In this document: in pieces, positions 7,871 through 15,266 of the stretch
How positions within the stretch are numbered: the stretch's first letter is position 1
Layout: each line of letters starts with the position of its first letter
DNA from: a virus
Virus record (IMG/VR): IMGVR_UViG_3300044638_002366
Span: 1 to 28,707 of that record
Reading direction: 5' to 3' (one strand)
Length of the DNA stretch: 28,707 nucleotides
The notes under the pieces: generated by a model
The model's database searches: none
What the model was told of the DNA's origin: nothing
Seen by the model: only the letters and a program-made list of their open reading frames with translations
Program-made: the position numbers and the translations under genes

Positions 7871-8436
7871 TGGCTACTACTAAACTATCCGACTCAGGTA
7901 CACTTGGTAATAAGTACGAAAACCTGTCTGCTGACAATAACTATATGGAGACTATTGCCTCCACCCTATTAACAGGCAGTGCGTCTACTGTTACCTTTAG
8001 TAATATTCCACAGGGGTATAAACATCTGCAAGTAAGACACACCGTAAAAGCAAGTCTTGATGACCAAGATGTATGGGTTAACTTTAATGGTGATACTGGT
8101 TCTAACTATTCAGAGCATCGTATTTACGCTAATCAGGCAGCATCAATTGTTTCTGGTGGTGCAACATCAACTTCAAAAATTGAATACTTTGGAAGAACTG
8201 GCGCAGGTACAAATGTTTTTGGGGCAAATGTTGTAGATATACTTGATTACTCTAATCCAAATAAAAATAAAACAATTCGTGGTATGCTTGGTTGGGATAA
8301 TAATTCAAGTGCATTCGTAATGTTTACTTCTGGCGCTTGGTATAATACAGCACCAATTACTTCAATGGTTATCCAACCACAAGGTGGAACATTTTCTCAG
8401 TACTCACGTTTTTCTCTTTACGGAATTAAGGGGTAA
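7870..8436 (+). CDS. Tandem fibre-tip-like protein A2
   Basis: 188 aa. It matches A1 in having a longer N-terminal extension (about 30 residues, including LGNKYENLSADNNYMETIAS), VTFSNIPQGYKHLQVRHTVK, NFNGDTGSNYSEHRIY (71-86), FGANVVDILDYSNPNKNKT (117-135) and the ending FSLYGIKG. This places it as the second copy of subtype A, restarting the A-B-C order. Probable receptor-contact or fibre-decoration role shared with the array. Confidence 0.7.
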   Translation: MATTKLSDSGTLGNKYENLSADNNYMETIASTLLTGSASTVTFSNIPQGYKHLQVRHTVKASLDDQDVWVNFNGDTGSNYSEHRIYANQAASIVSGGATSTSKIEYFGRTGAGTNVFGANVVDILDYSNPNKNKTIRGMLGWDNNSSAFVMFTSGAWYNTAPITSMVIQPQGGTFSQYSRFSLYGIKG

Positions 8437-8921
8437 TGATGGCAAAGACGGCAACGTATTCATTAATTCAAAGTCAAACAACAAGTGGGTCTTCAACAAC
8501 AGTAATTACTTTTAGTTCTATACCACAAACTTTTACAGATTTAGTTTTAGTTGTAAATGGTGCTGCTGTTTCAGGTGGACCAGATTTAAAGTATACTTTT
8601 AATTCTGATACTGGAAGTAATTATGCAAGAATTGCTTTTTACGGTTCAGGTTCTGCTGCTTTTGTAGCAAGAGACGTAAATCAAACTGGCACTAATACTG
8701 GTTACCTAGGAACATCAAATACAACAAACATCCTTAATGTGCCTGATTATTCAAACACAACAACATACAAAAATATAGTTGGAAGAATAGGTGGTGGCAA
8801 TGCCTATTTAGGAACTTGGCGCTCTACTGCTGCAATTTCAAGCATTACATTAACTATTGTTAGTTCGTCATATGCAAGTGGTTGTACATTTAAACTCTAC
8901 GGAATAGAGGCATACAAGTAA
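8436..8921 (+). CDS. Tandem fibre-tip-like protein B2
   Basis: 161 aa. Two adjacent ATG codons (8436 and 8439) follow the previous gene; the first overlaps its stop. Shared marks: ITFSSIPQTFTDLVLVV, FNSDTGSNYARIAFYG, VPDYSNTTTYKNIVGRIG, TWRSTAAISSITLTIV and the ending FKLYGIEAYK. The IPQT-TDL-LV and DYSNTTTYK blocks match B1; FNSDTGSNY also echoes subtype A, suggesting some exchange between copies. Confidence 0.7.
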   Translation: MMAKTATYSLIQSQTTSGSSTTVITFSSIPQTFTDLVLVVNGAAVSGGPDLKYTFNSDTGSNYARIAFYGSGSAAFVARDVNQTGTNTGYLGTSNTTNILNVPDYSNTTTYKNIVGRIGGGNAYLGTWRSTAAISSITLTIVSSSYASGCTFKLYGIEAYK

Positions 8922-9442
8922 TGGCTCTTCAATTATTTAAAATTGCTACCGTAACTGTAGGTTCAGCAGGAGCATCAACTATTGACTTTACTTCTATCCC
9001 ACAAGGATACACCGACTTAATGTTGGCTTACTCTGTAAGAGTATCTCGTTCTGGAACAACTTTTACTCAATTAGGTATAAGAATAAATGCAGCAAGCACT
9101 AACTATTCTACTACAACACTTTCGGGAAATGGTTCAACGGTAACATCATCTAGCAATACTACTGGATACTTTGCCTACGAGTCATCATCAATGAATTCTA
9201 GTAATAGTACTGCAAACACTTTTAGTAGTGGAAATTTATATATTCCTAATTATACAAGCAGTAATTATAAGTCAGCATTAGTTGATTTTGTAACAGAAAA
9301 TAATGCTACAGCATCAAATGTTGTACTTAGTGCTGCTTTATGGTCTAATACGTCTGCTGTAACTTCTATTACATTAAATGAACCAAATAGTAATTCAAAC
9401 TTTGACCAATACAGCACGGCAACACTCTACGGTATCCTTTAG
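8921..9442 (+). CDS. Tandem fibre-tip-like protein C2
   Basis: 173 aa, last of the array. Marks shared with C1: VGSAGASTIDFTSIPQGYTD, LYIPNYTSSNYKSALVDFVT, ENNATASN, ALWSNTSAVTSITL and DQYSTATLYGIL. Between about residues 60 and 105 it carries a Ser/Thr/Asn-rich stretch with no counterpart in C1, which may be the variable, exposed part. It stops 12 bases before a gene with its own ribosome site, so the translationally coupled array ends here. Confidence 0.7.
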   Translation: MALQLFKIATVTVGSAGASTIDFTSIPQGYTDLMLAYSVRVSRSGTTFTQLGIRINAASTNYSTTTLSGNGSTVTSSSNTTGYFAYESSSMNSSNSTANTFSSGNLYIPNYTSSNYKSALVDFVTENNATASNVVLSAALWSNTSAVTSITLNEPNSNSNFDQYSTATLYGIL

Positions 9443-9454
9443 AAAGGGAGACAA

Positions 9455-9685
9455 ATGACAACACCAACAGCAATTGAAGTAAACTGCGAGACAGGCGAAG
9501 TTACAGAACGCCCATTAACTGCAGAAGAAATCGCTCAGCGCGAAGCAGATGCAGCAGCATTTACAGCAGAGCAAGCAGCAAAAGAAGCAGAAGCAGCAGC
9601 AGTGGCTACAGCCAAGGCATCTGCAGAAGCAAAGTTAGCAGCACTAGGTTTGTCTGCTGACGAAATTGCAGCACTATCTAAGTAA
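9455..9685 (+). CDS. Ala/Glu-rich helical small tail-region protein
   Basis: 76 aa, preceded by AAAGGGAG. It starts with a short strand (TAIEVNCETGEVTERPLTAE), followed by one long Ala/Glu helix (EEIAQREADAAAFTAEQAAK onward) and ends LAALGLSADEIAALSK. Proteins with this E-N-ETGEV--RPLT-EE start and a LGL--DEI-AL ending are frequent next to phage tail-fibre genes, often unannotated, and may be fibre assembly helpers. The helix probably forms a coiled coil. Stop overlaps a 29-aa gene (TAATG). Confidence 0.7.
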   Translation: MTTPTAIEVNCETGEVTERPLTAEEIAQREADAAAFTAEQAAKEAEAAAVATAKASAEAKLAALGLSADEIAALSK

Positions 9686-9774
9686 TGTGTAAGGAATGTG
9701 GCAGTTGCAGTAAAGAACACAACTACGATGCACTAGCAGAAGTAGACTTTGTAGAAGCAAGTATATTTATTTAA
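9685..9774 (+). CDS. 29-aa CxxCxxC micro-protein
   Basis: A short reading frame, MCKECGSCSKEHNYDALAEV and nine more residues, starts in the preceding stop (TAATG) and fills the gap up to the ribosome site (AAGGAG) of the next gene. Cys 2, 5 and 8 give a CxxCxxC cluster with His 12 nearby, enough for one zinc or Fe-S site. Exact packing and residue choice suggest it is translated, but length alone makes this uncertain. No function known. Confidence 0.5.
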   Translation: MCKECGSCSKEHNYDALAEVDFVEASIFI

Positions 9775-9782
9775 GGAGCAAC

Positions 9783-11993
9783 GTGGCATCACCAGATATT
9801 ACGGACAATATACCGTTAAACATCGGTAACCCTGGAGTCTCAGGTTTCTGGACCAATAACGCCGAAGATTACGACGTTGCCATTGGTGGAGAACCTTTCT
9901 TCATGGCTCCTACAGATCAAACTCCATATCAACGTGAGACTGCTCCTTATAGAAAAGAACAGTTTGACAACGGTGCAGAACCAGGTGAACAGTCATTAAC
10001 TGGCTGGTGGATCCGTTCACAGTCATCCTTCCACAATGGTAGTGGCATTAAGTTCTATGACCCTTCATCTGGTGAGGCAAGTAAGTATCGTTTTACTGAC
10101 TCACAGGGTGTAAACGTCTGGACTAAGGGTGAAGTATCACTACTTAAAGATGTGACAAGTACACACGTGACTACTGGACCAGTTACTGGCACAGATCACC
10201 AACATCCTAGTCAACATGTCCGTTCTATCCAGTGGTCTGGTATTAACGGTGTATTACTACATGATGAATACGATGTTGATAAAGTTTATCCAGCAATTAC
10301 TGTATCTATTACTAATAAGGCTTTGACTTCAAACGTGGCAACACTTACCACATCTGCAGCACACGGTCTGTCTACTGGTTTAGAAATAACAATTACTGGC
10401 GTAGATGCTACCTTTAACGGCACCTATACAATTACTGGCGCACCCACTACAACAACTTTTACATACGCCAAGGTAGCAAGTGATGTACCTTCTGCTGCAG
10501 TATCTCCAGTTGGTACTGGCGTAACTGACCCAGTAATTCACTTTATTGATTACAATAGCGGTAGTGCAGAGCCTGTTTATGCTATCTGTGATGATGGCGT
10601 ATACGCCTATTGGGTAACTAATGCTGTGGCTGGTGGAGCCAATAAAATCCACATGTACAAGAAGTTGTTGACCGACAACACAACAACTATCCCATCACCT
10701 ATGTTTACTGCAACTGGTGTTGTTATTACCTATGCTGCCATGGAGTTTGTCAAAGACCGTATTATCCTATGTGTTAATAACTCTGTTTATGAATTAGCAC
10801 CTACTGCTACATCGCTTCCAACAGCAACCTATACCAACCCCAACACAAACTATCATTACACATCTGTCTCTGCCTCTGGCGCTGCTATCTATACTGCTGG
10901 TCACTCTGGCATTTACTCCACAGTACAGAAGTACATACTAACAACTGGCGGAGCAATACAGGTATTGACTCAGGCAATAGTTGCAGCAGAGTTTCCTCCT
11001 GGCGAAATAGTCGAGAAGTTGTACTACTACCTAGGTTACATGATGATCGGAACCTCTAAAGGTATGCGAGTTTCTGTGGTTAATGATCAAGATGGTTCTA
11101 TCTCATATGGACCACTCATTGTTGAAACCGCACAACCAGTATATGACTTTGCTGCCCGTGACCGTTTCGTATGGTGTGCATCAGGAATTGGTTCACTGGA
11201 TGCAGGACTTATTCGTATTGACTTAGGTCAAGGTATCGAAGGTGAGCAGTTACGCTTTGCTTATGCAAATGATTTACAGTTTGCTCAGACTGCAGAGCAC
11301 TACACCACTGGTGTGGCATTCCTTGGAACAACCAATAGACTTGCTTTCTGCACTGCTTATGAGGTTACAGACGGAGCCATCTACTTAGAGTCAGCAACAG
11401 TACTGAAATCTTCTGGATACGTAACTACTGGTGGTATCCGCTATGGAACACTAGAGCCTAAGAACTATAAGTTCATTCGTGCTCGTGGTGACTTTTCTTT
11501 TGGTGCTATGGATATCTTCTCATTAGATCCATCTAACAATACTTTTACAATTATTACATACAACGCTGGAGTAGGAAGCCCAGAGGCTGCCACAACAAGC
11601 CCACAGGGACCACAGGAGTTCCTCTCCTATAAGTTTACGCTCTCACGTAGCGCAAGCGATACCAGTAAAGGACCCGTATTTAAGGGTTATCAAACAAAGG
11701 CTCTACCTGCCACAGAGCGCCAACGAGTGATTCAGTTCCCTGTATGGTGCTTCGACGTAGAAACCGACAGAAACAATGTTAAAACTGGATATGAAGGCCG
11801 TGCGTGGGAGCGTATTCAAAACCTTGAACAGATTGAAAAGTTAGGTGACATCGTTAACGTACAAGACTTCACTACAGGTGAGCGAGTACAGGCAGTCATT
11901 GAACGAATTAACTTCTCTCGCAAAACACCTCCATCAGGAAACTTCAATGGATTCGGTGGTCTTCTTGTTATTACAGTCAGGACTGTCTTATAA
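9783..11993 (+). CDS. Large beta-rich tail protein (nozzle or minor tail)
   Basis: A 736-aa protein starting with GTG after AAGGAG. The N-terminal region has PYQRETAPYRKEQFDNGAEP and GEQSLTGWWIRSQSSF (about 48-83) followed by a jelly-roll-like segment. An Ig-like insertion (about 170-245; SNVATLTTSAAHGLSTGLEI, then FNGTYTIT) is a widespread phage surface module. The remainder is a series of strands that may form a propeller, and the C-terminus reads VIERINFSRKTPPSGNFNGF. Similar starts occur in actinophage minor tail proteins; in podoviruses a protein of this size often forms the tail nozzle. Which applies is unclear. Confidence 0.7.
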   Translation: MASPDITDNIPLNIGNPGVSGFWTNNAEDYDVAIGGEPFFMAPTDQTPYQRETAPYRKEQFDNGAEPGEQSLTGWWIRSQSSFHNGSGIKFYDPSSGEASKYRFTDSQGVNVWTKGEVSLLKDVTSTHVTTGPVTGTDHQHPSQHVRSIQWSGINGVLLHDEYDVDKVYPAITVSITNKALTSNVATLTTSAAHGLSTGLEITITGVDATFNGTYTITGAPTTTTFTYAKVASDVPSAAVSPVGTGVTDPVIHFIDYNSGSAEPVYAICDDGVYAYWVTNAVAGGANKIHMYKKLLTDNTTTIPSPMFTATGVVITYAAMEFVKDRIILCVNNSVYELAPTATSLPTATYTNPNTNYHYTSVSASGAAIYTAGHSGIYSTVQKYILTTGGAIQVLTQAIVAAEFPPGEIVEKLYYYLGYMMIGTSKGMRVSVVNDQDGSISYGPLIVETAQPVYDFAARDRFVWCASGIGSLDAGLIRIDLGQGIEGEQLRFAYANDLQFAQTAEHYTTGVAFLGTTNRLAFCTAYEVTDGAIYLESATVLKSSGYVTTGGIRYGTLEPKNYKFIRARGDFSFGAMDIFSLDPSNNTFTIITYNAGVGSPEAATTSPQGPQEFLSYKFTLSRSASDTSKGPVFKGYQTKALPATERQRVIQFPVWCFDVETDRNNVKTGYEGRAWERIQNLEQIEKLGDIVNVQDFTTGERVQAVIERINFSRKTPPSGNFNGFGGLLVITVRTVL

Positions 11994-12190
11994 TGAGCGC
12001 AACAGATTGGGCTGGAATAGCCGTAGCAGTAGCAACTATCGTGGCAAGTTTTGCAGGTGCAGTTCGATGGATGGTTAAACATTATCTTGAGGAATTGAAA
12101 CCAAACGGGGGCGGATCCGTTAAAGACCAAGTCAATAGATTGGAAGCCCGCGTTGACCAAATCTACATCCTCCTTTGTGAGAAAGAGTAG
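11993..12190 (+). CDS. Small membrane protein with coiled-coil tail
   Basis: 65 aa. One membrane segment (about 5-27, WAGIAVAVATIVASFAGAVR) is followed by a charged helix with heptad pattern (SVKDQVNRLEARVDQIYILL). This layout is seen in small phage proteins of the DUF2746 or XhlA type near lysis genes. It overlaps the tail gene stop (TAATG) and is overlapped itself by the next gene. Either a lysis accessory or a membrane-tethered tail component. Confidence 0.65.
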   Translation: MSATDWAGIAVAVATIVASFAGAVRWMVKHYLEELKPNGGGSVKDQVNRLEARVDQIYILLCEKE

Positions 12191-13409
12191 AAACCTTTTA
12201 GCAGTTTGCTTTATTGCATTTAACTTTTTATTCCTTGTTGCCCCTGCATATGGGGAAGAAGTAACCTCAGAAGTAACTACCATTGTTACCCCTGGTGGCG
12301 ATGATGTTTCTTATCAGATACCACTGACAGTTTCAGTTGTCTATGATGGTGTTACATACGAAAATGTCTATGCAACTACCAACTCAGTAATTACCTTTGG
12401 TAGACCAGATGGAACATATTGGACATATCCAACTACACCATCAGTATCTATCGAGTCTAAAGACTGGTGGGTGCTACCACAGCAGATGCCAGATACTCAC
12501 TTCATCATCAATGTAAGTGAAGGTGGCTTTCAGGTAGATGGTAACTATCGTCCATACGGTACTTTTACTGGCGATACAACTAGTATTATTATTACTGCAC
12601 AGATTCAAACAGATGGAACTGTTGCATATAGTTATGCAGTAGATGGTCCACTAGCAGGTAATGAAAGAACTGGTGCAGTACTTACTGATGGAACTGTCGT
12701 TCCTTTATCAGAAGTAAACATCATTGAGGTTGAAGAGGCACCAGTTCTAGAACCTGAACCAGTTCCTCCAACACCTGAACCTGTTCCAGAACCAGAGCCA
12801 ACTCCAGAGCCTGAGCCAGAACCTCAACCAGAGCCAGCACCTGAACCTGCTCCGCAACCAAGACCTATCCCAATCTTTGAACCACCTGCACCTGAGCCAC
12901 CTGCCGAAGAACCTCCAGCACCAGTAGAGGAACCGCCAGCAGAAGAGCCACCTGCGGATGAACCGCCAGTTCCAGTAGAAGAGCCTCCTACTCCTGTAGA
13001 AGAACCACCTACTGAAGCAGAGGAACCTCCTGTTGAAGCAGAACCTGCACCAGAGGAAGCACCAGAACCTCCAGCAGAACCAGAGGTAGTGCAGGCAGAA
13101 GATGTAGAAGCATCTGAACTACCAGCCGATACTCCAATCGAATTGGAGAACGGTGTAGTTCTTACTGCTGGTGTAGTCGCAGCACTTGAATTGTTTGACA
13201 ACCCAACAGAATTATTAACAGAAATATTTACAAATCCTGCTCAGGTATTAACAGCATTATCTAATATTGGTGCCGATATGTCTGAGGAAGAAAGAAAAGA
13301 ATCAACTGAAACTATCTTGGCAGCAGTGATCGTGGGACAAATCGCAACACAGTCAGCAGTAGCAGCAGCAGCATCCGCAGCCTCAACCACGTATAGGAGA
13401 AAACCTTAA
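12153..13409 (+). CDS. Secreted Pro/Glu-rich protein with N-terminal beta-domain
   Basis: Up to 418 aa. A signal peptide is clear: basic KSRN, hydrophobic LLAVCFIAFNFLFLVAPAYG and a likely cut before EE (about 34-35). The mature part has a beta-domain (about 41-185; VYDGVTYENVYATTNSVITF, then WWVLPQQMP), then a long Pro/Glu repeat stretch (about 195-315) and a helical C-terminus ending AVAAAASAASTTYRRKP. No lipid or sorting motif is seen. The start could be TTG 12153 (GGAAG six bases before it) or GTG 12177; both keep the signal peptide. The Pro/Glu arm could span the thick actinobacterial envelope. It sits just before holin-like and endolysin genes. Function is unknown to me. Confidence 0.7.
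   Translation: MTKSTSSFVRKSRNLLAVCFIAFNFLFLVAPAYGEEVTSEVTTIVTPGGDDVSYQIPLTVSVVYDGVTYENVYATTNSVITFGRPDGTYWTYPTTPSVSIESKDWWVLPQQMPDTHFIINVSEGGFQVDGNYRPYGTFTGDTTSIIITAQIQTDGTVAYSYAVDGPLAGNERTGAVLTDGTVVPLSEVNIIEVEEAPVLEPEPVPPTPEPVPEPEPTPEPEPEPQPEPAPEPAPQPRPIPIFEPPAPEPPAEEPPAPVEEPPAEEPPADEPPVPVEEPPTPVEEPPTEAEEPPVEAEPAPEEAPEPPAEPEVVQAEDVEASELPADTPIELENGVVLTAGVVAALELFDNPTELLTEIFTNPAQVLTALSNIGADMSEEERKESTETILAAVIVGQIATQSAVAAAASAASTTYRRKP
12736..13085 (+). repeat. Degenerate Pro/Glu codon repeats
   Basis: Imperfect repeats of CCAGAGCCTGAACC-type hexamers encode PEPEP, PPAEEPPA and PVEEPPT blocks in the secreted protein. Synonymous changes between copies show the repeat has been kept at the protein level. 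Such tracts change length readily by slippage. Confidence 0.7.
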
Positions 13410-13579
13410 TGAAGCAATGGTTCTCAGACATCCTGAACCAAGCATGGACCCTACTAGGCATGTTCGTAGCATGGGTAGTTTTAGATGGTTCAGCAAAGAC
13501 AGTAGTGGGCTACGCAATTGTAGTCACATCAGTGCTATGGGCGGTTTCGTACAAAGCACGTAACCCTAAGGACGAATAA
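13409..13579 (+). CDS. 56-aa two-helix membrane protein, holin-like
   Basis: This gene starts in the preceding stop (TAATG) and its stop overlaps the next start. The peptide begins MKQWFSDILNQAWTLLGMFV and has two hydrophobic segments (about 12-25 and 31-47, the second TVVGYAIVVTSVLWAVSYKA), with a short GSAK turn and a charged end (RNPKDE). Size, two helices and position before the endolysin fit a class II holin or anti-holin. The neighbour at 13579 is also membrane-active, so the pair may act together. Confidence 0.65.
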   Translation: MKQWFSDILNQAWTLLGMFVAWVVLDGSAKTVVGYAIVVTSVLWAVSYKARNPKDE

Positions 13580-13821
13580 TGGACACACTAAAAAGCGTAA
13601 TGATGCGAATTCTTGCAGTTATTGCAGCAGAATCACTAGGCGTAATTGGTGCTGGTTCCCTCGTAGGTATCGAAGTGTGGCAAGCAGGAGTTCTTGCTGG
13701 TGCACTTGGTGCTATGAAGGTAATCGAAGCACTTGCACGCTTCTATCTAGCAGATGGAAATCTATCAGCAGAAGAAATCAACGAGGCATTTGCCAAAGTA
13801 GATAAGAAGGTTGCTGAATAA
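13579..13821 (+). CDS. 80-aa membrane protein, candidate holin
   Basis: Starts in the preceding stop. Residues 7-50 contain two small-residue-rich hydrophobic helices (RILAVIAAESLGVIGAGSLV and WQAGVLAGALGAMKVIEALA) followed by an amphipathic charged tail (NLSAEEINEAFAKVDKKVAE). This fits small actinophage holins, which form lesions to release the endolysin. Another holin-like protein follows the endolysin at 14554, so the assignment of the main holin is open. Confidence 0.6.
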   Translation: MDTLKSVMMRILAVIAAESLGVIGAGSLVGIEVWQAGVLAGALGAMKVIEALARFYLADGNLSAEEINEAFAKVDKKVAE

Positions 13822-14033
13822 TGACAATTGAAATCGTAATTGTTGCAGTAGTCATACTTAGTATTATTGCAATTGGATATGTTTTAGACCTTCAAAGAGG
13901 TGGTCTTAAGTTAAAGACTAAAGACGCAGATGGTGATGGATGGATTCAAGAAGGAACCAAATTTGAACGTCAAGTAAATCCAGTTAAAAAGACAGCAAAG
14001 AAATCAACACCTCGCAAGAAAGCAGGAAACTAA
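13821..14033 (+). CDS. Membrane-anchored peptide with EF-hand-like loop
   Basis: 70 aa. An N-terminal hydrophobic helix (EIVIVAVVILSIIAIGYVLD) is followed by KDADGDGWIQEGT (about 34-46), which has the D-D-DG----E spacing of a calcium-binding EF-hand loop, and then a Lys-rich tail (KKTAKKSTPRKKAGN). It overlaps both neighbours by one base. Calcium binding is inferred only from the loop; a lone loop without its second helix may bind weakly. Role in lysis or virion stability unknown. Confidence 0.65.
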   Translation: MTIEIVIVAVVILSIIAIGYVLDLQRGGLKLKTKDADGDGWIQEGTKFERQVNPVKKTAKKSTPRKKAGN

Positions 14034-14545
14034 TGGGCCAAAGATTAGACTTCATTGAAGTAGCCAAGTCACAACTTGGTGTCATCGAAGGACCAAAGGA
14101 CAATGAAACCAAGTACGGTGCTTTCACAAAGGCTAATTTTTTGCCTTGGTGTGGGTCATTCGTTAACTGGTGTGCCAATGAAGTTGGCTTGAAGATTCCT
14201 AACTGTGTATCTACAGCCAATGGAGCATCAGCCTTTATGAAGAAAGACCAATGGGAGAAGGCAAGCGATGATGCTCAGCCACTTCCAGGGGACATCGTAT
14301 TCTTTGACTTCCCTAACGATGGTGTAGATCGAATCTCACATATCGGTATTGTAGTCAAGGATAACGGAGATGGAACAGTTACCTGCGTTGAGGGTAACAC
14401 CGCTCCTGATAAGAAGGGCGACCAACGTAATGGTGGACAAGTCTGCCTCAAGGTTCGCGCTTTTAAGAAGAAGAACGGATCTAAACTCCGTAAATCACAG
14501 GCTGTGACTGTCGTAGGATTCGGCAAGCCAGCCTTTAAGTCCTAA
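14033..14545 (+). CDS. CHAP-domain endolysin
   Basis: 170 aa, forming a single papain-like CHAP domain with the expected catalytic set: Cys40 in PWCGSFVNWCA, His103 in SHIGIVV and an acidic residue Glu120 in EGNT. The surrounding PLPGDIVFFDF is also typical. CHAP enzymes cut peptidoglycan peptide bonds (amidase or endopeptidase); which bond cannot be read here. No signal peptide is seen, so it needs a holin, in line with the small membrane proteins on both sides. It has no separate wall-binding domain, and the final 25 residues are basic (KKKNGSKLRKS), which might aid wall contact. Confidence 0.85.
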   Translation: MGQRLDFIEVAKSQLGVIEGPKDNETKYGAFTKANFLPWCGSFVNWCANEVGLKIPNCVSTANGASAFMKKDQWEKASDDAQPLPGDIVFFDFPNDGVDRISHIGIVVKDNGDGTVTCVEGNTAPDKKGDQRNGGQVCLKVRAFKKKNGSKLRKSQAVTVVGFGKPAFKS

Positions 14546-14553
14546 GGAGAACT

Positions 14554-14748
14554 ATGTTCGACAAAACAAAACTTCAATCAATCGCATTTTCATATCTTCG
14601 CGCCGCAGCAGCCGCTGCAATTGCGCTATATACTGCTGGACAGCATGACCCAAAGGTCCTTGCTACTGCATTCCTCGCAGGTCTCATTGGACCTGTTTTG
14701 AAGGCACTAGACTCTTCAGCACCAGAGTTTGGACGTGGCTCTAAGTAG
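14554..14748 (+). CDS. 64-aa holin-like membrane protein
   Basis: Preceded by TAAGGAGAACT and ATG. Hydrophobic segments are AFSYLRAAAAAAIALYTAG (about 11-29) and KVLATAFLAGLIGPVLKAL (about 34-52), with a short GQHDP turn and polar end. Length, two helices and position immediately after the endolysin fit a phage holin. It is the last gene of the rightward structural-lysis block, just ahead of a strong terminator. Confidence 0.65.
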   Translation: MFDKTKLQSIAFSYLRAAAAAAIALYTAGQHDPKVLATAFLAGLIGPVLKALDSSAPEFGRGSK

Positions 14749-14784
14749 GGTTTTAACCCTCTAGGAGCCCCGTAGAGACGAGAG

Positions 14785-14827
14785 CACCCCTTACCTGAGT
14801 AGAAATACTAGGGTAGGGGGTGTTTTT
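14785..14827 (+). terminator. Strong intrinsic terminator of the structural-lysis block
   Basis: CACCCCTTACCT pairs with AGGGTAGGGGGTG and the stem continues as AGTA-GAAA-TACT, giving about 16 pairs (one bulged G, one mismatch, G-U pairs) closed by a GAAA loop and followed by five T. It lies 37 bases after the last plus-strand gene and before a leftward pair, as expected for a block end. Confidence 0.85.
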
Positions 14828-14828
14828 G

Positions 14829-14961
14829 TCATTTATCGGTGGCTCTACGATGCCTCAAACAAGCCCGAAAACTCAGGGTTTGGGACGTTTTCAGCCCGTC
14901 CGAGGGGTAATGTATGGGTCGGAGGTACTTTTGGCTCCAACTCAGGGTGCTTTTACTTCTG
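14829..14961. other. Intergenic region, no gene seen
   Basis: No start with a ribosome site and no tRNA fold was found. The 10-bp AACTCAGGGT occurs twice (14870-14879 and 14939-14948), and GGACG with CGTCC can form a short hairpin near 14882-14901. It is downstream of the leftward pair and could include its weak terminator, but no T run supports that. Confidence 0.4.
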
Positions 14962-15138
14962 TTAACCGCCTGTACTGTAGAATCCAGGAGCATTAAACTT
15001 AACCGCAGGTGTAGTGTACACCCTGCGTAGTGTACTAGTACACACCGTACACACGTACACACCCTCTTCTTCATCTATTGGACGGGTAATAATGATGATC
15101 TTCCCGTCTCCAGGGCATTCGTATTCATAAGTTGCCAT
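14962..15138 (-). CDS. FmdB-type zinc-ribbon protein
   Basis: 58 aa on the minus strand. The start MATYEYEC, the CTVC pair (Cys30 and Cys33), and the ending RRVYTTPAVKFNAPGFYST match the FmdB zinc-ribbon family, which normally carries two CxxC pairs. The first pair is degenerate here: CPGDG keeps only one Cys (Cys8), so metal binding may be altered. FmdB members are small putative regulators of unknown mechanism. The start overlaps the stop of the 40-aa gene upstream (TAATG), so both are read from one leftward message. Confidence 0.75.
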   Translation of the reverse strand: MATYEYECPGDGKIIIITRPIDEEEGVYVCTVCTSTLRRVYTTPAVKFNAPGFYSTGG

Positions 15139-15260
15139 TACATGTCATCCCAACATATCTCGCATATTCCATTTGGTCCAAGAAATACTAGGGTTTCAGT
15201 TCCTACTGTGTCACCACAGCGGTCACATAAGGATACGTAATCTTCATCATAAGTTGTCAT
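15138..15260 (-). CDS. 40-aa zinc-ribbon protein, leaderless start
   Basis: The product MTTYDEDYVSLCDRCGDTVG and twenty further residues carries two pairs, CDRC (12, 15) and CEIC (34, 37), spaced as in a zinc ribbon. I chose ATG 15260 because an extended -10 box lies six bases upstream, which places the transcript start at or beside the ATG; upstream in-frame codons would be outside the message. It overlaps the FmdB-like gene by one base. Unknown function; small regulators of this type often act on transcription. Confidence 0.7.
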   Translation of the reverse strand: MTTYDEDYVSLCDRCGDTVGTETLVFLGPNGICEICWDDM

Positions 15261-15266
15261 GCACAG

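Larger units (their letters stand above)
6274..9442 (+). repeat. A-B-C-A-B-C array of six paralogous genes
   Basis: Six consecutive genes share the frame F-SIP--Y-DL near the N-terminus, a central Y-N--KS or YK block, W----AITSITL, and a final LYGI. By subtype motifs genes 1 and 4, 2 and 5, and 3 and 6 pair best, so the simplest history is duplication of a three-gene block. All five internal junctions are one-base TAATG overlaps. DNA identity between copies is low by eye, so the duplication is old or the copies diverge fast. Confidence 0.65.

Noticed and set aside
12824-13201. Minus-strand Ser/Gly-rich frame
   Set aside because: It is the complement of the Pro/Glu codon repeats; no ribosome site and a composition dictated by the opposite strand.
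14829-14961. Possible tRNA in the gap after the terminator
   Set aside because: No T-loop consensus, no matching acceptor arms and no anticodon stem could be assembled; only a short hairpin and a 10-bp direct repeat are present.
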